A DNA stretch of 64,000 nucleotides, taken from NCBI GenBank assembly GCA_900317925.1, contig ONIQ01000003.1, positions 1 through 64,000 of the forward strand. The letters are read 5' to 3'. The position numbers were made by a program, and so were the translations under genes. A model generated the notes under the pieces. That model was not told where the DNA came from, ran no database searches, and was given only the letters and a program-made list of their open reading frames with translations. The stretch comes from an uncultured Bacteroidales bacterium (lineage in GTDB: Bacteria; Bacteroidota; Bacteroidia; Bacteroidales; UBA932). Position 1 is the first letter of the stretch. Every line of letters begins with the position of its first letter. Shown here piece by piece: positions 47,266 through 55,174 of this stretch.

Positions 47266-48389
47266 TGGTAGACGTAAAAAAGATTCAGGTGCTATACCGC
47301 AACTTGCCGGTGGGAATCCTGCAAATGGATGCCTCCCAGGGCGTTTGTGTCTTCGAATATGAAAAGTCTTGGCTGGCCGATGGTTTTTCCCTCTCTCCAA
47401 CTGAGCTCCCCTTGCAGAGCGGTCTTATGTATGCCGATAAGGATAAGTTGGGCGGGGTATTTGCCACCTTTGAGGATAGCCTGCCCGACGGATATGGTCT
47501 GTACCTGCTGGACCGGATTCTTCGCAAACAAGGTTCCTCGCTTGAGGAAATCACTCCACTTCAGCGGCTTTCCATCATTGGCAACGGCGGAATGGGTGCC
47601 CTTACCTACCAGCCCGTGATGACGGGCTTCCAGGCACAGGCGGAACTGGAAGGAGAGCAGCAACTGGACTATCTGCAGGAAGAAGCCCTCAAGGTGCTCT
47701 CCGAGAAGTCCGGCGGAGATGCTTCTCTCCTGTACTACAACAGTTCCAATTCCGGCGGGGCACGTCCGAAAACGGTCATGAGAGCACAGGACGGATCCCA
47801 CTGGCTGGTCAAGTTCCGGCATACTTATGACCCTGCCGACATCGGCCAAACGGAGTTGCTGTATATGCAAACCGCCCGGGAGTGCGGAATCACCATCCCG
47901 CGTATCGGGCTTGTGCGGGACAAGTATTTTGCCATTGAGCGCTTTGATTATGCTCCCGACGGGCAAAGGCTCCACGTTCTTACGGCATCGGCCCTGCTCA
48001 AAACCGATTTCCGGAACCAGGATGTAGACTACACTAACTTACTGGCCCTCACGGGCTATCTTACACAGGATCCCATTCAAGTAGAGGAGATGTTCCGCAG
48101 AATGGTGATGAACCTGGTGGCAGTGAACAGGGACGACCATGCCAAGAATTTCTCTTTCATCTTTGATGCGGGAAAATGGTCTTTGGCCCCGGCCTATGAC
48201 ATCACCTATTCGCCGGCCGGCACAAACGGTGAGCACGCTACGTCGCTCTTTTACCATGGCAATCCAGGCCTGGACCTGGTCCTGAAGGCCGGAACGGGAA
48301 TCCGCATTCCGGAATCCCGTTGCCTGGAGATTATCCGGCAAGTCCAGTCCGTCTGCGAGAAGAGACTTCCGGTTGTTGAAAAACTGTAA
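47265..48389 (+). CDS. hipA: HipA-family serine/threonine kinase toxin
   Basis: 374 residues. HipA N-terminal domain (residues about 1-110) with FEYEKSWL and LPDGYGLYLLDRIL, then the kinase core: SGGARPKTVMRA (Ser-containing P-loop region), WLVKFRH (ATP-binding Lys), the catalytic loop NRDDHAKNFSF and the metal-binding DITYSPAG. HipA kinases of E. coli phosphorylate glutamyl-tRNA synthetase and cause persistence; this Bacteroidota version is shorter (E. coli HipA about 440) and its target is unknown. All active-site residues look intact. Confidence 0.9.
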   Translation: MVDVKKIQVLYRNLPVGILQMDASQGVCVFEYEKSWLADGFSLSPTELPLQSGLMYADKDKLGGVFATFEDSLPDGYGLYLLDRILRKQGSSLEEITPLQRLSIIGNGGMGALTYQPVMTGFQAQAELEGEQQLDYLQEEALKVLSEKSGGDASLLYYNSSNSGGARPKTVMRAQDGSHWLVKFRHTYDPADIGQTELLYMQTARECGITIPRIGLVRDKYFAIERFDYAPDGQRLHVLTASALLKTDFRNQDVDYTNLLALTGYLTQDPIQVEEMFRRMVMNLVAVNRDDHAKNFSFIFDAGKWSLAPAYDITYSPAGTNGEHATSLFYHGNPGLDLVLKAGTGIRIPESRCLEIIRQVQSVCEKRLPVVEKL

Positions 48390-48662
48390 TTTGACTCTGC
48401 GTAAATTTTTTACCGAAATTGGAAACCAGGAGCAGGCAATAAAGAGCGCTAAAGCCTTGGAGAGCAGATATAAAGATGCCGACTACGCTACACATAAGCC
48501 AAGTACTACTGTTTACAGGCTGGTAGAGGAATTGAACAATCCAGAAAATGTAATTGAACGGATATATTCTCTGTCTAAATGACTTACGAAGAGCTTATCG
48601 CTGAGAACCATGGTATTTTGGCTGGAATTCAGTATTTTTGCTTCCGGTTAAAGCATTGGTAG
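48373..48662 (+). pseudogene. Two tiny overlapping frames, probable gene remnants
   Basis: A frame with only TTG starts (48373 or 48391) runs to 48582 and encodes up to 69 residues ending TTVYRLVEELNNPENVIERIYSLSK; its end overlaps by ATGA a 27-codon frame, MTYEELIAENHGILAG..., that stops at 48662. The ATGA coupling and lack of any known complete domain suggest eroded remains of a two-gene unit, perhaps another toxin-antitoxin pair. Composition is AT-rich. Neither product is recognised; translation is uncertain. Confidence 0.4.
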
Positions 48663-48831
48663 TGACGCTTATCGCATCATATTCCGTTAATTTGGATACT
48701 CTTTCCGCGTTCAGGGGGGGGGTATAACTATCTTGTAATCAATAACATATCAGTATTTTATCGCGGACTCCGCAAGGAGTTCCGCTGCTTTTCGTGTGCC
48801 TTGATGAACACAAAATCAATCAAATAAGCTT
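48663..48831 (+). promoter_or_regulatory. Leader region with G9 tract and GNRA-loop hairpin upstream of the small peptide gene
   Basis: Contains a run of nine G residues (48714-48722) and, at 48763-48785, a hairpin GCGGACTCC-GCAA-GGAGTTCCGC with a GNRA tetraloop and one bulged base. No clear TAnnTTTG element is present (TATAACTATCTTG follows the G-run). The region is the only upstream sequence available to drive the peptide-lipoprotein pair. Confidence 0.45.
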
Positions 48832-48972
48832 ATGGAACGAAACAAAAAAGAACTGTACCTCTCACCGGAGGTCAAGACCGTCGAGGTGAAAATCGTAGGC
48901 GTCGTCTGCCAAAGTATTCCTGCGACAATGGATGCGACAATGGAGGGAACATGGACGGAGGTGGATATCTAA
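48832..48972 (+). CDS. Small peptide (46 aa) preceding a fimbrillin-like lipoprotein
   Basis: Begins MERNKKELYLSPEVKTVEVK, continues with a hydrophobic IVGVVC stretch and ends in an acidic Thr-rich tail. It has the same layout as the peptides at 30495 and 34934: charged start, Y-x-x-P-E, alternating hydrophobic strand, acidic end. The lipoprotein gene starts 22 bases later. No signal peptide; function unknown. Confidence 0.65.
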   Translation: MERNKKELYLSPEVKTVEVKIVGVVCQSIPATMDATMEGTWTEVDI

Positions 48973-48994
48973 CCAACAAAAACAGAAGAAGACA

Positions 48995-50152
48995 ATGAAA
49001 ACAAAGAATATCTTCAAGACCCTGGTATTGGCCGCAGTACTTGTCAGCGCCTGCAGCAAAAATGAGATTGACAACGATTTTAAAGGCTATACCCTGCCCG
49101 TCACCATCAACGTAACCCGTCAGGGCGATGCCGCCACTCGCGCCACATACGACGGCGAGAGCAAGAAACTGTCCTTCAGTACGGGCGACAAGCTGTTCGT
49201 GCAGGGTTCTGACAGCAAGGCTGGAGAATTTGCCGGATTGTTGGCATGGCAGTCGGAAGGAACGTTCAGCGGCACTATTATGACTGAAAATAAGTACGAC
49301 GGCACAGCGGAAGAACTGCTTTCCTCTGCCACTGATGGCGCAGAAGCCTTACTGATTCCTGCTGGATATAAAAGCTATGAATACTTTGAACTGGATGACA
49401 TCGCCCCAGACGCTTCATATTACCAAAATAAAACCAATGCCTTTGCCCTCACGAAGGCTGCTGCCGTGGAGCAGTTCAGCTTCGAGCTTGCAGAAACATA
49501 TTCATCCGGCTTTACACTGAGTCCCCAAAATGCCATCGTCAGCTTCACCATCAGCGGACTGACGGCAAACAAAGAAGTCGCAGTAAGTTTTGATACATAC
49601 TTGTGTGGAGTAATCAGTAAAAGTGTTACAACCAGTGCTGAAGGCGTTGCGACATTTGCCATAGGCTTGGATGCTGACATACCATTAGGGAGTTGCACCC
49701 TGACGGTGGACGGCAACAACATCGCGATGCCAACGAAGACAACCGAAGCGGGCCACATCTACAACATCAGCCGCCCTGTACATGGCGTCTTCTGGAATTC
49801 TACCGACATAAGTGGGATTCATACCTCATGGGAAGGAGGTTCTGTAGAAATCGGCGGCATCACATTTGCGTGTGATGGTAATGTTGAGTTCAATGGGTCC
49901 GGCCTTTACTCCATGTCTGGCGATATTTCATTCACATCATCTCTGGGCAATATCAAGAAAATCGAAATAAAACACAGCGGTTTAGGCTCCTGGTATGGTG
50001 CCGAAGGATTTGATGGCTGGCCAAGTGATTATGATGCAGAAGGTGGAACGTTCACCTGGGAAGGTACGCCCGTTGAAACGGTCAAACTGCCAGAAAATAC
50101 TGGTTGGGGCCAAATAGAAGGCATCACGTCCATCGTGTTCACGCTTGAGTGA
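48995..50152 (+). CDS. Fimbrillin-like surface lipoprotein
   Basis: 385 residues from the Met at 48995, which gives the lipoprotein signal MKTKNIFKTLVLAAVLVSAC. The mature protein starts with LPVTINVTRQGDAATRATYD followed by LSFSTGDKLFV, the R-A-x-Y ... F-x-x-GD pattern of fimbrillin/Mfa-like domains. A second beta-rich domain (about 260-385) is distinct (WEGGSVEIGGITFACDGN). Likely exported to the surface as a pilus subunit, tip or adhesin. Third occurrence of the small-peptide plus lipoprotein arrangement in the window. Lower GC than the core genes. Confidence 0.78.
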   Translation: MKTKNIFKTLVLAAVLVSACSKNEIDNDFKGYTLPVTINVTRQGDAATRATYDGESKKLSFSTGDKLFVQGSDSKAGEFAGLLAWQSEGTFSGTIMTENKYDGTAEELLSSATDGAEALLIPAGYKSYEYFELDDIAPDASYYQNKTNAFALTKAAAVEQFSFELAETYSSGFTLSPQNAIVSFTISGLTANKEVAVSFDTYLCGVISKSVTTSAEGVATFAIGLDADIPLGSCTLTVDGNNIAMPTKTTEAGHIYNISRPVHGVFWNSTDISGIHTSWEGGSVEIGGITFACDGNVEFNGSGLYSMSGDISFTSSLGNIKKIEIKHSGLGSWYGAEGFDGWPSDYDAEGGTFTWEGTPVETVKLPENTGWGQIEGITSIVFTLE

Positions 50153-50220
50153 CGGCATCGGGTGCCCATACCCACATACTCGCAAGGAGTCTGACACCTT
50201 GTGAGGTCAGAAACCACCAA

Positions 50221-50262
50221 GGAGGGCGGCCCTCTCGCCACGGCGAGGGGATGCCGCCCTCC
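50221..50262. repeat. 42-bp near-perfect hairpin (dispersed palindrome candidate)
   Basis: GGAGGGCGGC (50221-50230) and GCCGCCCTCC (50253-50262) flank an inner CTCGCC-AC-GGCGAG stem, giving an almost continuous foldback. It shares the words CGAGGGGAT and CTCTCGCC with the element at 26087-26154. It sits between the fimbrillin-like gene and the XRE remnant. Confidence 0.55.
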
Positions 50263-50364
50263 CATCTGTCTAAGCGTAAGGGCGGTCCATCGCTATCAAG
50301 GTGCTTCGGGCGGGGCGTACGCTTCTCGTCCCGTTGGAGACAAGAGAACGAAATCTGGCTCCGC

Positions 50365-50565
50365 ATGTCCCGCAGCGTAGCCCTGACAATTGTGGACTAC
50401 ATGCAGGAAAATCACCTTTCCCGTGCAGAAATGGCCAAAGCATTGGAAGTGTCACCTCAGTATTTGAGCCGCATCCTCTCCGGAACGGAGAACTTCTCTA
50501 TCAAGAGTGTTGCAAAGATTGAAGCGACGCTGGGGGTTTCCTGTCTGGAGCCGGTATATGCTTGA
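50365..50565 (+). pseudogene. XRE/HigA-like antitoxin, 5'-truncated
   Basis: From the ATG, 66 residues: MSRSVALTIVDYMQENHLSR followed by AEMAKALEVSPQYLSRILSG, a complete helix-turn-helix of the PQYLSxIL[SK]GxEN type. In complete Bacteroidota relatives this domain is preceded by about 40-60 residues including a W-L-x-x-S-x-x-I-A-x-x-V segment. Here the in-frame codons before the ATG still read ENEIWLRMSRSVAL, so the gene was once longer. Further upstream the frame runs into the palindromic repeat. Either a shortened but expressed protein or a remnant; no toxin partner is next to it. Confidence 0.55.
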
Positions 50566-50642
50566 AATACGCCACACAGGCTTTCTTACCTGTGCCGACT
50601 TTTTCGTTGGCGGCAGCTTGCACCGTATCCGGAAAAATTTAC

Positions 50643-50650
50643 TATCTTTG
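50643..50650 (+). promoter_or_regulatory. TAnnTTTG promoter element for the AAA/PD-(D/E)XK gene
   Basis: TATCTTTG, 16 bases before the ATG at 50667. Confidence 0.5.
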
Positions 50651-50666
50651 CACTGGATCAAAACAC

Positions 50667-52223
50667 ATGAGCAGAATGCTTTATCCAATAGGCATACAAG
50701 ACTTTGAAAGCATCCGCAGAGACAATTACGTCTATGTGGACAAGACGGAACTCGTTTACAATCTTTCCCACGGGAGCGGCAAGTACTTTTTCCTCGGCCG
50801 GCCCCGCCGTTTCGGAAAGAGCCTCCTGGTTTCCACGATGGAAGCATACTTCTGTGGCCGTAAAGAGTTGTTTGATGGCTTGGCTATAGCCGAACTGGAG
50901 AAGGAGTGGAATCAGTATCCTGTACTCCGGTTTGACCTGACGGGACAGTCCTATTCGGATGCCGCCGCTTTGGATGACACACTAAACGCACAGTTAATTT
51001 CCCTGGAGAAAAAGTACCACGTAGAGGAGCAAGCCGTTTCTGCCGCATCCCGGTTTCGACTTCTCATAGAAGCGGCTTACAATAAGACAGGCCGCCCGGT
51101 AGTCATCCTTATCGACGAATACGACAAGCCCATTGTGGACAACCTGGGAAACGATACGCTCACCGAGGCTTTCCGGGCGCAGCTCCAGGGCTTTTACAGT
51201 GTGATGAAGGCCAAAGACGCCTATATCAAATTCGGCTTCCTTACCGGTGTCACCAAGATTGGCAAGCTCTCTGTTTTCAGCGGCCTCAACAATCTCAAGG
51301 ACATCTCCATGGACGCCCGCTACACGGACATCTGCGGCATCTCTGAAGAAGACCTCAAGAAATATTTTGATGAGAGCGTCAAAGAGTTGGCAGATGCCAA
51401 TGACCTTAGCGTGGAAGCCTGCTATGCGCAGTTGGCCGATATGTATGACGGTTACCATTTCTGCGAGAACACGGCCGGCATGTACAATCCTTTCAGCCTG
51501 CTCAATACCTTTGATTCGCTGAGATTCAAAGAGTACTGGTTTGAAACCGGCACGCCTACCTTCCTGGTCAAGGTGATGCAAGAGACGGATTATGATGTTA
51601 CAAGCCTTTCCGACCAGGAAATTGACGCTACTTCCCTGATGGATGTGGACACGGTGTATCACAATCCCGTACCCCTGCTTTACCAGGCCGGCTATCTTAC
51701 CATCAAGGGATATGAGCCGGAGTTAGGCCTGTATCATCTGGGCTTCCCCAACCGGGAGGTCAAGCACGGCTTCCTGAACTTCCTGTCAAGATACTATACT
51801 CCTTCCAGGACAGATTCCGGTATGATGCTGGTTTCCAAAATGCTCAGGGAAATCCGCAGCGGCAACGCCGAGGGCTTCATGCAGCGACTGGAAGCGCTCT
51901 TTGCCAAGACCAGTTATCAGATTCAGGGTGATTCGGAGAAAGATTTCCAGTATGCCATGTACATCATCCTGGAACTCATGGGAGAATATGTCGAGGTAGA
52001 GAAGGCCACTTCCAATGGCCGGATTGACATCTTGCTCCAGACCAAGGAGTATATCTACATCATAGAAATCAAGACCAACGACACCGTGGAGGCCGCTTTG
52101 CAGCAGATTGAAGACAAGGCCTATGCCCGCCGCTTTGCGGGCGACAAACGTAGGCTTTTCAAAATCGGGGTCCGCTTTTCTACGGAAAACCGCTGCATCG
52201 AGGACTGGAAAGTTGTAGAATAA
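50667..52223 (+). CDS. AAA-ATPase-like protein with C-terminal PD-(D/E)XK nuclease-like domain
   Basis: 518 residues from the Met just after the promoter. N-terminal PF09820-type domain: YPIGIQDFESIRRDNYVYVD, then Walker A-like FFLGRPRRFGKSLLVSTMEA and Walker B VVILIDEYDKP. C-terminal PF08011-type domain with the nuclease core GRIDILLQTKEYIYIIEIKT, where D and E-x-K fill the PD-(D/E)XK positions. This family is often present in many copies in Bacteroidales and is of unknown biological role; a defence or selfish-element function has been suggested. Last gene of the island before the right-hand XRE copy, which is convergent. Confidence 0.88.
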   Translation: MSRMLYPIGIQDFESIRRDNYVYVDKTELVYNLSHGSGKYFFLGRPRRFGKSLLVSTMEAYFCGRKELFDGLAIAELEKEWNQYPVLRFDLTGQSYSDAAALDDTLNAQLISLEKKYHVEEQAVSAASRFRLLIEAAYNKTGRPVVILIDEYDKPIVDNLGNDTLTEAFRAQLQGFYSVMKAKDAYIKFGFLTGVTKIGKLSVFSGLNNLKDISMDARYTDICGISEEDLKKYFDESVKELADANDLSVEACYAQLADMYDGYHFCENTAGMYNPFSLLNTFDSLRFKEYWFETGTPTFLVKVMQETDYDVTSLSDQEIDATSLMDVDTVYHNPVPLLYQAGYLTIKGYEPELGLYHLGFPNREVKHGFLNFLSRYYTPSRTDSGMMLVSKMLREIRSGNAEGFMQRLEALFAKTSYQIQGDSEKDFQYAMYIILELMGEYVEVEKATSNGRIDILLQTKEYIYIIEIKTNDTVEAALQQIEDKAYARRFAGDKRRLFKIGVRFSTENRCIEDWKVVE

Positions 52224-52316
52224 CCATTGGCGCATTATTTTTCAGCATTTTTTTGGGACACTATGATCTGGTCAGCCCCAGAAGCCCGATGTCTTCGCTG
52301 CGTCTTAATAAAGGTG

Positions 52317-52523
52317 TTATTCCGCCCGATATTCCAGTAAATCTCCGGGCTGGCAGTCCAGGGCCTTGCAGATGGCGTCCAGGGTTGTCAGGCGAAGGGC
52401 CTTGGCCTTTCCTGTTTTCAGGATGGACATGTTGGCCGGAGAAATCCCGATTTTCTCTGCCAGCTCGCCGGAAGCCATTTTCCGGCGGGCCAGCATGACA
52501 TCAATATTGATTACAATGGCCAT
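52317..52523 (-). CDS. Small XRE-family (Cro/C1-type) regulator, intact copy
   Basis: 68 residues, almost entirely one helix-turn-helix: ARRKMASGELAEKIGISPAN followed by MSILKTGKAKALRLTTLDAI. It resembles YozG-like regulators. ATG lies three bases after the flotillin stop, so it is the third gene of the NfeD-flotillin unit. Its last 53 codons are duplicated at 46683-46851, which suggests that the present 3' part was delivered by the island. Confidence 0.85.
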   Translation of the reverse strand: MAIVINIDVMLARRKMASGELAEKIGISPANMSILKTGKAKALRLTTLDAICKALDCQPGDLLEYRAE

Positions 52524-52526
52524 ATC

Positions 52527-53879
52527 CTATTGGTTTTCAGGAGTCTTCTCGCCGCCTTTCAGGTAAGAGGGAAGTTCCATGCCGGCCATTTTGAAGAGGT
52601 CCTCGAGCGGGGGGACAGACTTCATCATCCCGGAAATGAAGTTGGAAGTGGCCGTTTTGCCGTCGGTTCCGTTTCCGGTGTCCCAGACGGTTACCTTGTC
52701 GATATTGATGCCCTTGACGGCTTCCACCTGGGTCTTGACCAGTTCGGGGAGTTTGTCGGCGATGAGCATCAGGACGGCTTTCTGCGGATCTCCCGCTGCG
52801 GCCTTCACCATCTGGTTGAAACCATCGGCCTGCTTGGAAAGGATTTCCAGCGTACCGCGGGCCTGGGCATCCATCTTGGCATAGATGGCGTCGGCTTCAC
52901 CCTTGGCTTTGCGGCGGATCTGCTCGGCTTCCGCTTCCGCTTCGATGATGGCTTTCTCCTTTTCAATCTGGGCGGCGACCACGATGTTGGCCTGCTGCGT
53001 GGCTTTTTCGCGCTCGGCACGGGCCAATTCGGCGTCACGCTCGCTCTGATAGGCCTCTTCGAGGGCCTTTGCAGCCTGCACCTTTTCGGCGGCTACGGCC
53101 AGGCGGTCGGCTTCTGCCGTCTTCTGGCGGCGCAGGGCGTCGGAGTTGGCGATCTCAATCTTGGCGGCATTCTCGCCCTTCACGGCATCGGCATCGGCAG
53201 CGGCCACGTTTACACGCATGTCCTTGTCGGCCATGGCCTTTCCGGTCTCACCGTACCGGTTCTGCTCGGCCACGCTCTTCTTCGCGTCGTTGATGGCCTT
53301 CGCGGCAGCCTCCTTACCGAGCGCCTCGATATAGCCGCTCTCGTCGCGGATATCGGTCACGTTCACGTTGATGAGTTTCAGACCGATTTTGCGGAGTTCC
53401 GCCTCAACATTGGCGCTCACGCTGGCGAGGAACTTGTCGCGGTCGGCATTGATTTCCTCGATATCCATCGTCGCGATCACCAGACGCAGCTGGCCGAAAA
53501 GGATATCGGTCGCGATGCTCTGGATGCTGTCCGTGGTGAGGCCGAGGAGGCGTTCGGCCGCGTTGTTCATGACTTCCGGTTCCGTGCTGATACCCACGGT
53601 GAAGCGGCAGGGCACATCGACGCGGATGTTCTGTTTGGACAGGGCGTTCTGCAGGTTGCACTCGATGCTGATGGGTTTCAGGTCGAGGTAGGCATAGTCC
53701 TGAAAGACGGGCCAGATGAAGGCGGCGCCGCCGTGGATGCACTTGGCCGAAGCGTGCCGGCCGGTTTTACCATAGATGACAAGGATCTTGTCAGAGGGGC
53801 AGCGGCGATAGCGCCGGAGGATGGCGGAGAAGGTAACAAAGACCACCGCCACAATGATCAGAATGAGATAAAATTCCAT
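52527..53879 (-). CDS. Flotillin-like SPFH domain membrane protein
   Basis: 450 residues. One N-terminal membrane helix (FYLILIIVAVVFVTFSAIL), SPFH/PHB domain (about 30-200), then a long Ala/Glu-rich coiled coil with repeated EAE heptads (about 210-350) and a C-terminal oligomerisation part. Flotillins (YqiK/FloT-type) organise membrane microdomains and affect membrane fluidity and signalling. Six bases after the NfeD gene, the usual partner. Confidence 0.92.
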   Translation of the reverse strand: MEFYLILIIVAVVFVTFSAILRRYRRCPSDKILVIYGKTGRHASAKCIHGGAAFIWPVFQDYAYLDLKPISIECNLQNALSKQNIRVDVPCRFTVGISTEPEVMNNAAERLLGLTTDSIQSIATDILFGQLRLVIATMDIEEINADRDKFLASVSANVEAELRKIGLKLINVNVTDIRDESGYIEALGKEAAAKAINDAKKSVAEQNRYGETGKAMADKDMRVNVAAADADAVKGENAAKIEIANSDALRRQKTAEADRLAVAAEKVQAAKALEEAYQSERDAELARAEREKATQQANIVVAAQIEKEKAIIEAEAEAEQIRRKAKGEADAIYAKMDAQARGTLEILSKQADGFNQMVKAAAGDPQKAVLMLIADKLPELVKTQVEAVKGINIDKVTVWDTGNGTDGKTATSNFISGMMKSVPPLEDLFKMAGMELPSYLKGGEKTPENQ

Positions 53880-53885
53880 ATGCTA

Positions 53886-54485
53886 TCAGATTATCAGTGA
53901 ATTCTGGGCTTCGACCAGCAGGGTGGAGGCGTCGATGACTTCGACGACCTTGATCGGGGTGCCGGTCTTGATTTCTTCCCCGTCGGACAGGGCATTGTAT
54001 TCGCGCACGGAACCGTTGATGGTGATCTGGACCTTCCCTTCCCCCGCGCGATCGGCCGGGATGGTCAGGTAGGCCTTGCCCGTGCAGCCCACGGCCGCCG
54101 AAAAGACATCGATGTTGCCGCTCTGCTGCATGCTGCTCAACCATTTAAACAAATACATCACCAATACGACCAGGCCGATTCCGATAAGAACGGAGAGGGT
54201 CAGCAGCCATCCGGTGGAAGAGATTGTGTCCTGCAGGAGGATGGCCGACCAGCCGAAACCGAGCAGGAAGTTGACAAAGTTGCGGAAGGAATAGAGGTTC
54301 ATTCCCGAATCTCCATCGGCGGAAAAATCGGCACCGATATCAAAATCGGTGTCGAAATCGCCGCCCGTATCTGCGCCGATAAAGGTCAGCACGCTCTGGA
54401 TGATGAACACCAGGGACGCCGCCAGGGTGACGCCCCAGAGGATTTTCATAATCAGGCTTAAGGAAGCCCACCAAGATGCAATCAT
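53886..54485 (-). CDS. NfeD-like membrane protein
   Basis: 199 residues with helices at about 12-35 and two in 65-115, then a C-terminal OB-fold domain (GCTGKAYLTIPADRAGEGKV ... GTPIKVVEVIDASTLLVE) characteristic of short NfeD proteins. An acidic segment DTGGDFDTDFDIGADFSADGD lies between the helices. NfeD is encoded next to stomatin/flotillin genes in many bacteria and is thought to act with them in membrane domains. Confidence 0.88.
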   Translation of the reverse strand: MIASWWASLSLIMKILWGVTLAASLVFIIQSVLTFIGADTGGDFDTDFDIGADFSADGDSGMNLYSFRNFVNFLLGFGWSAILLQDTISSTGWLLTLSVLIGIGLVVLVMYLFKWLSSMQQSGNIDVFSAAVGCTGKAYLTIPADRAGEGKVQITINGSVREYNALSDGEEIKTGTPIKVVEVIDASTLLVEAQNSLII

Positions 54486-54555
54486 AAAAAATCGGTATTT
54501 ATTTTCTGCAAATTTAGAAATAAATACCGAAAAACAATAAATTTTTTAGAAAAAA

Positions 54556-55050
54556 TCACTTTCTAGGTCCGGGCCGGTGCTCCTGGCGCTGCTCACGATC
54601 CTTCTGATACGCCTTGAACTGCTTCTTGGTAAGGATGTCTTTCAGGGCTGCATCGTATTCGGCCTGGGCCTTTTCCCGCTCTTCGAAGATCTTTTTCATC
54701 TCTTCGTGCCGTTTTTCCATCTCGGCCCTGCGGGCGGCCTTCTGCTCTTCCGTCAACTGCGGACGAGGGCCCTTGCCATGGCCGCCGGGACCGGGGCGCA
54801 TGCCCGGACCATGCTTGCCGGGCTTCGACAGTTTGCCGGCATATGCTTCGTTCAGGGCCTGCAAGCGCACCGCCTGATCTTCATTCAGCCCGTATTTTTC
54901 CACCATTCTTTGGGTCTGGCAGCGGACCATCTCGGTTTTGTCTTTGCCTTTCCCTTTGCAGCAATTCTCTTTGCAGGGCTTGTTCTCCTGCGCCATGGCC
55001 ATGACTCCCGTCATAAGCCCTATGGCAATCATCATTAATACCTTTTTCAT
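54556..55050 (-). CDS. DUF4890 / Spy-like periplasmic protein
   Basis: 164 residues, signal peptide MKKVLMMIAIGLMTGVMAMA. Highly charged: an N-terminal Cys/Lys cluster (CKENCCKGKGKDKTEM) that might bind metal, a Gly/Pro/His stretch, and helices with MEKRHEEMKKIFEEREKAQA and LTKKQFKAYQKD, the pattern of LTxxQ-type Spy/CpxP and DUF4890 proteins. Possibly a periplasmic chaperone or metal-stress protein. No family role is established. Confidence 0.75.
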   Translation of the reverse strand: MKKVLMMIAIGLMTGVMAMAQENKPCKENCCKGKGKDKTEMVRCQTQRMVEKYGLNEDQAVRLQALNEAYAGKLSKPGKHGPGMRPGPGGHGKGPRPQLTEEQKAARRAEMEKRHEEMKKIFEEREKAQAEYDAALKDILTKKQFKAYQKDREQRQEHRPGPRK

Positions 55051-55092
55051 TTTCTCTTAATTATGGGGCGAATGGCCGCCCCGGTTAACAAT

Positions 55093-55146
55093 AACTAACC
55101 TGTTGCAACACTTTCTTTGACAGAAAATCGTGCAACAGGTTTAGTT
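55093..55146. promoter_or_regulatory. Long inverted repeat between DUF4890 and purine permease genes
   Basis: AACTAACCTGTTGCA (55093-55107) and TGCAACAGGTTTAGTT (55131-55146) are complementary with one extra base, separated by 23 bases. It could be a transcript-end hairpin of the nucleobase operon or an operator for the DUF4890 gene; there is no T-run. Confidence 0.45.
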
Positions 55147-55174
55147 GGGGTTAGAAAAAGGTCTGGTTCCTTTA

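Noticed and set aside
50562..50667. An N-terminal extension of the AAA/PD-(D/E)XK protein
   Set aside because: The TATCTTTG promoter element at 50643-50650 falls inside the would-be extension and the family starts at the MLYPIGIQDF block.
46687..52523. The island as an insertion sequence or complete integrative element
   Set aside because: No transposase, integrase or conjugation gene is present and no short terminal inverted repeats were found; only the gene-derived 159-bp direct repeat supports mobility.
55093..55146. A purine or preQ1 riboswitch near the purine permease
   Set aside because: The inverted repeat lies downstream, not upstream, of the permease operon, and no conserved aptamer core could be recognised.
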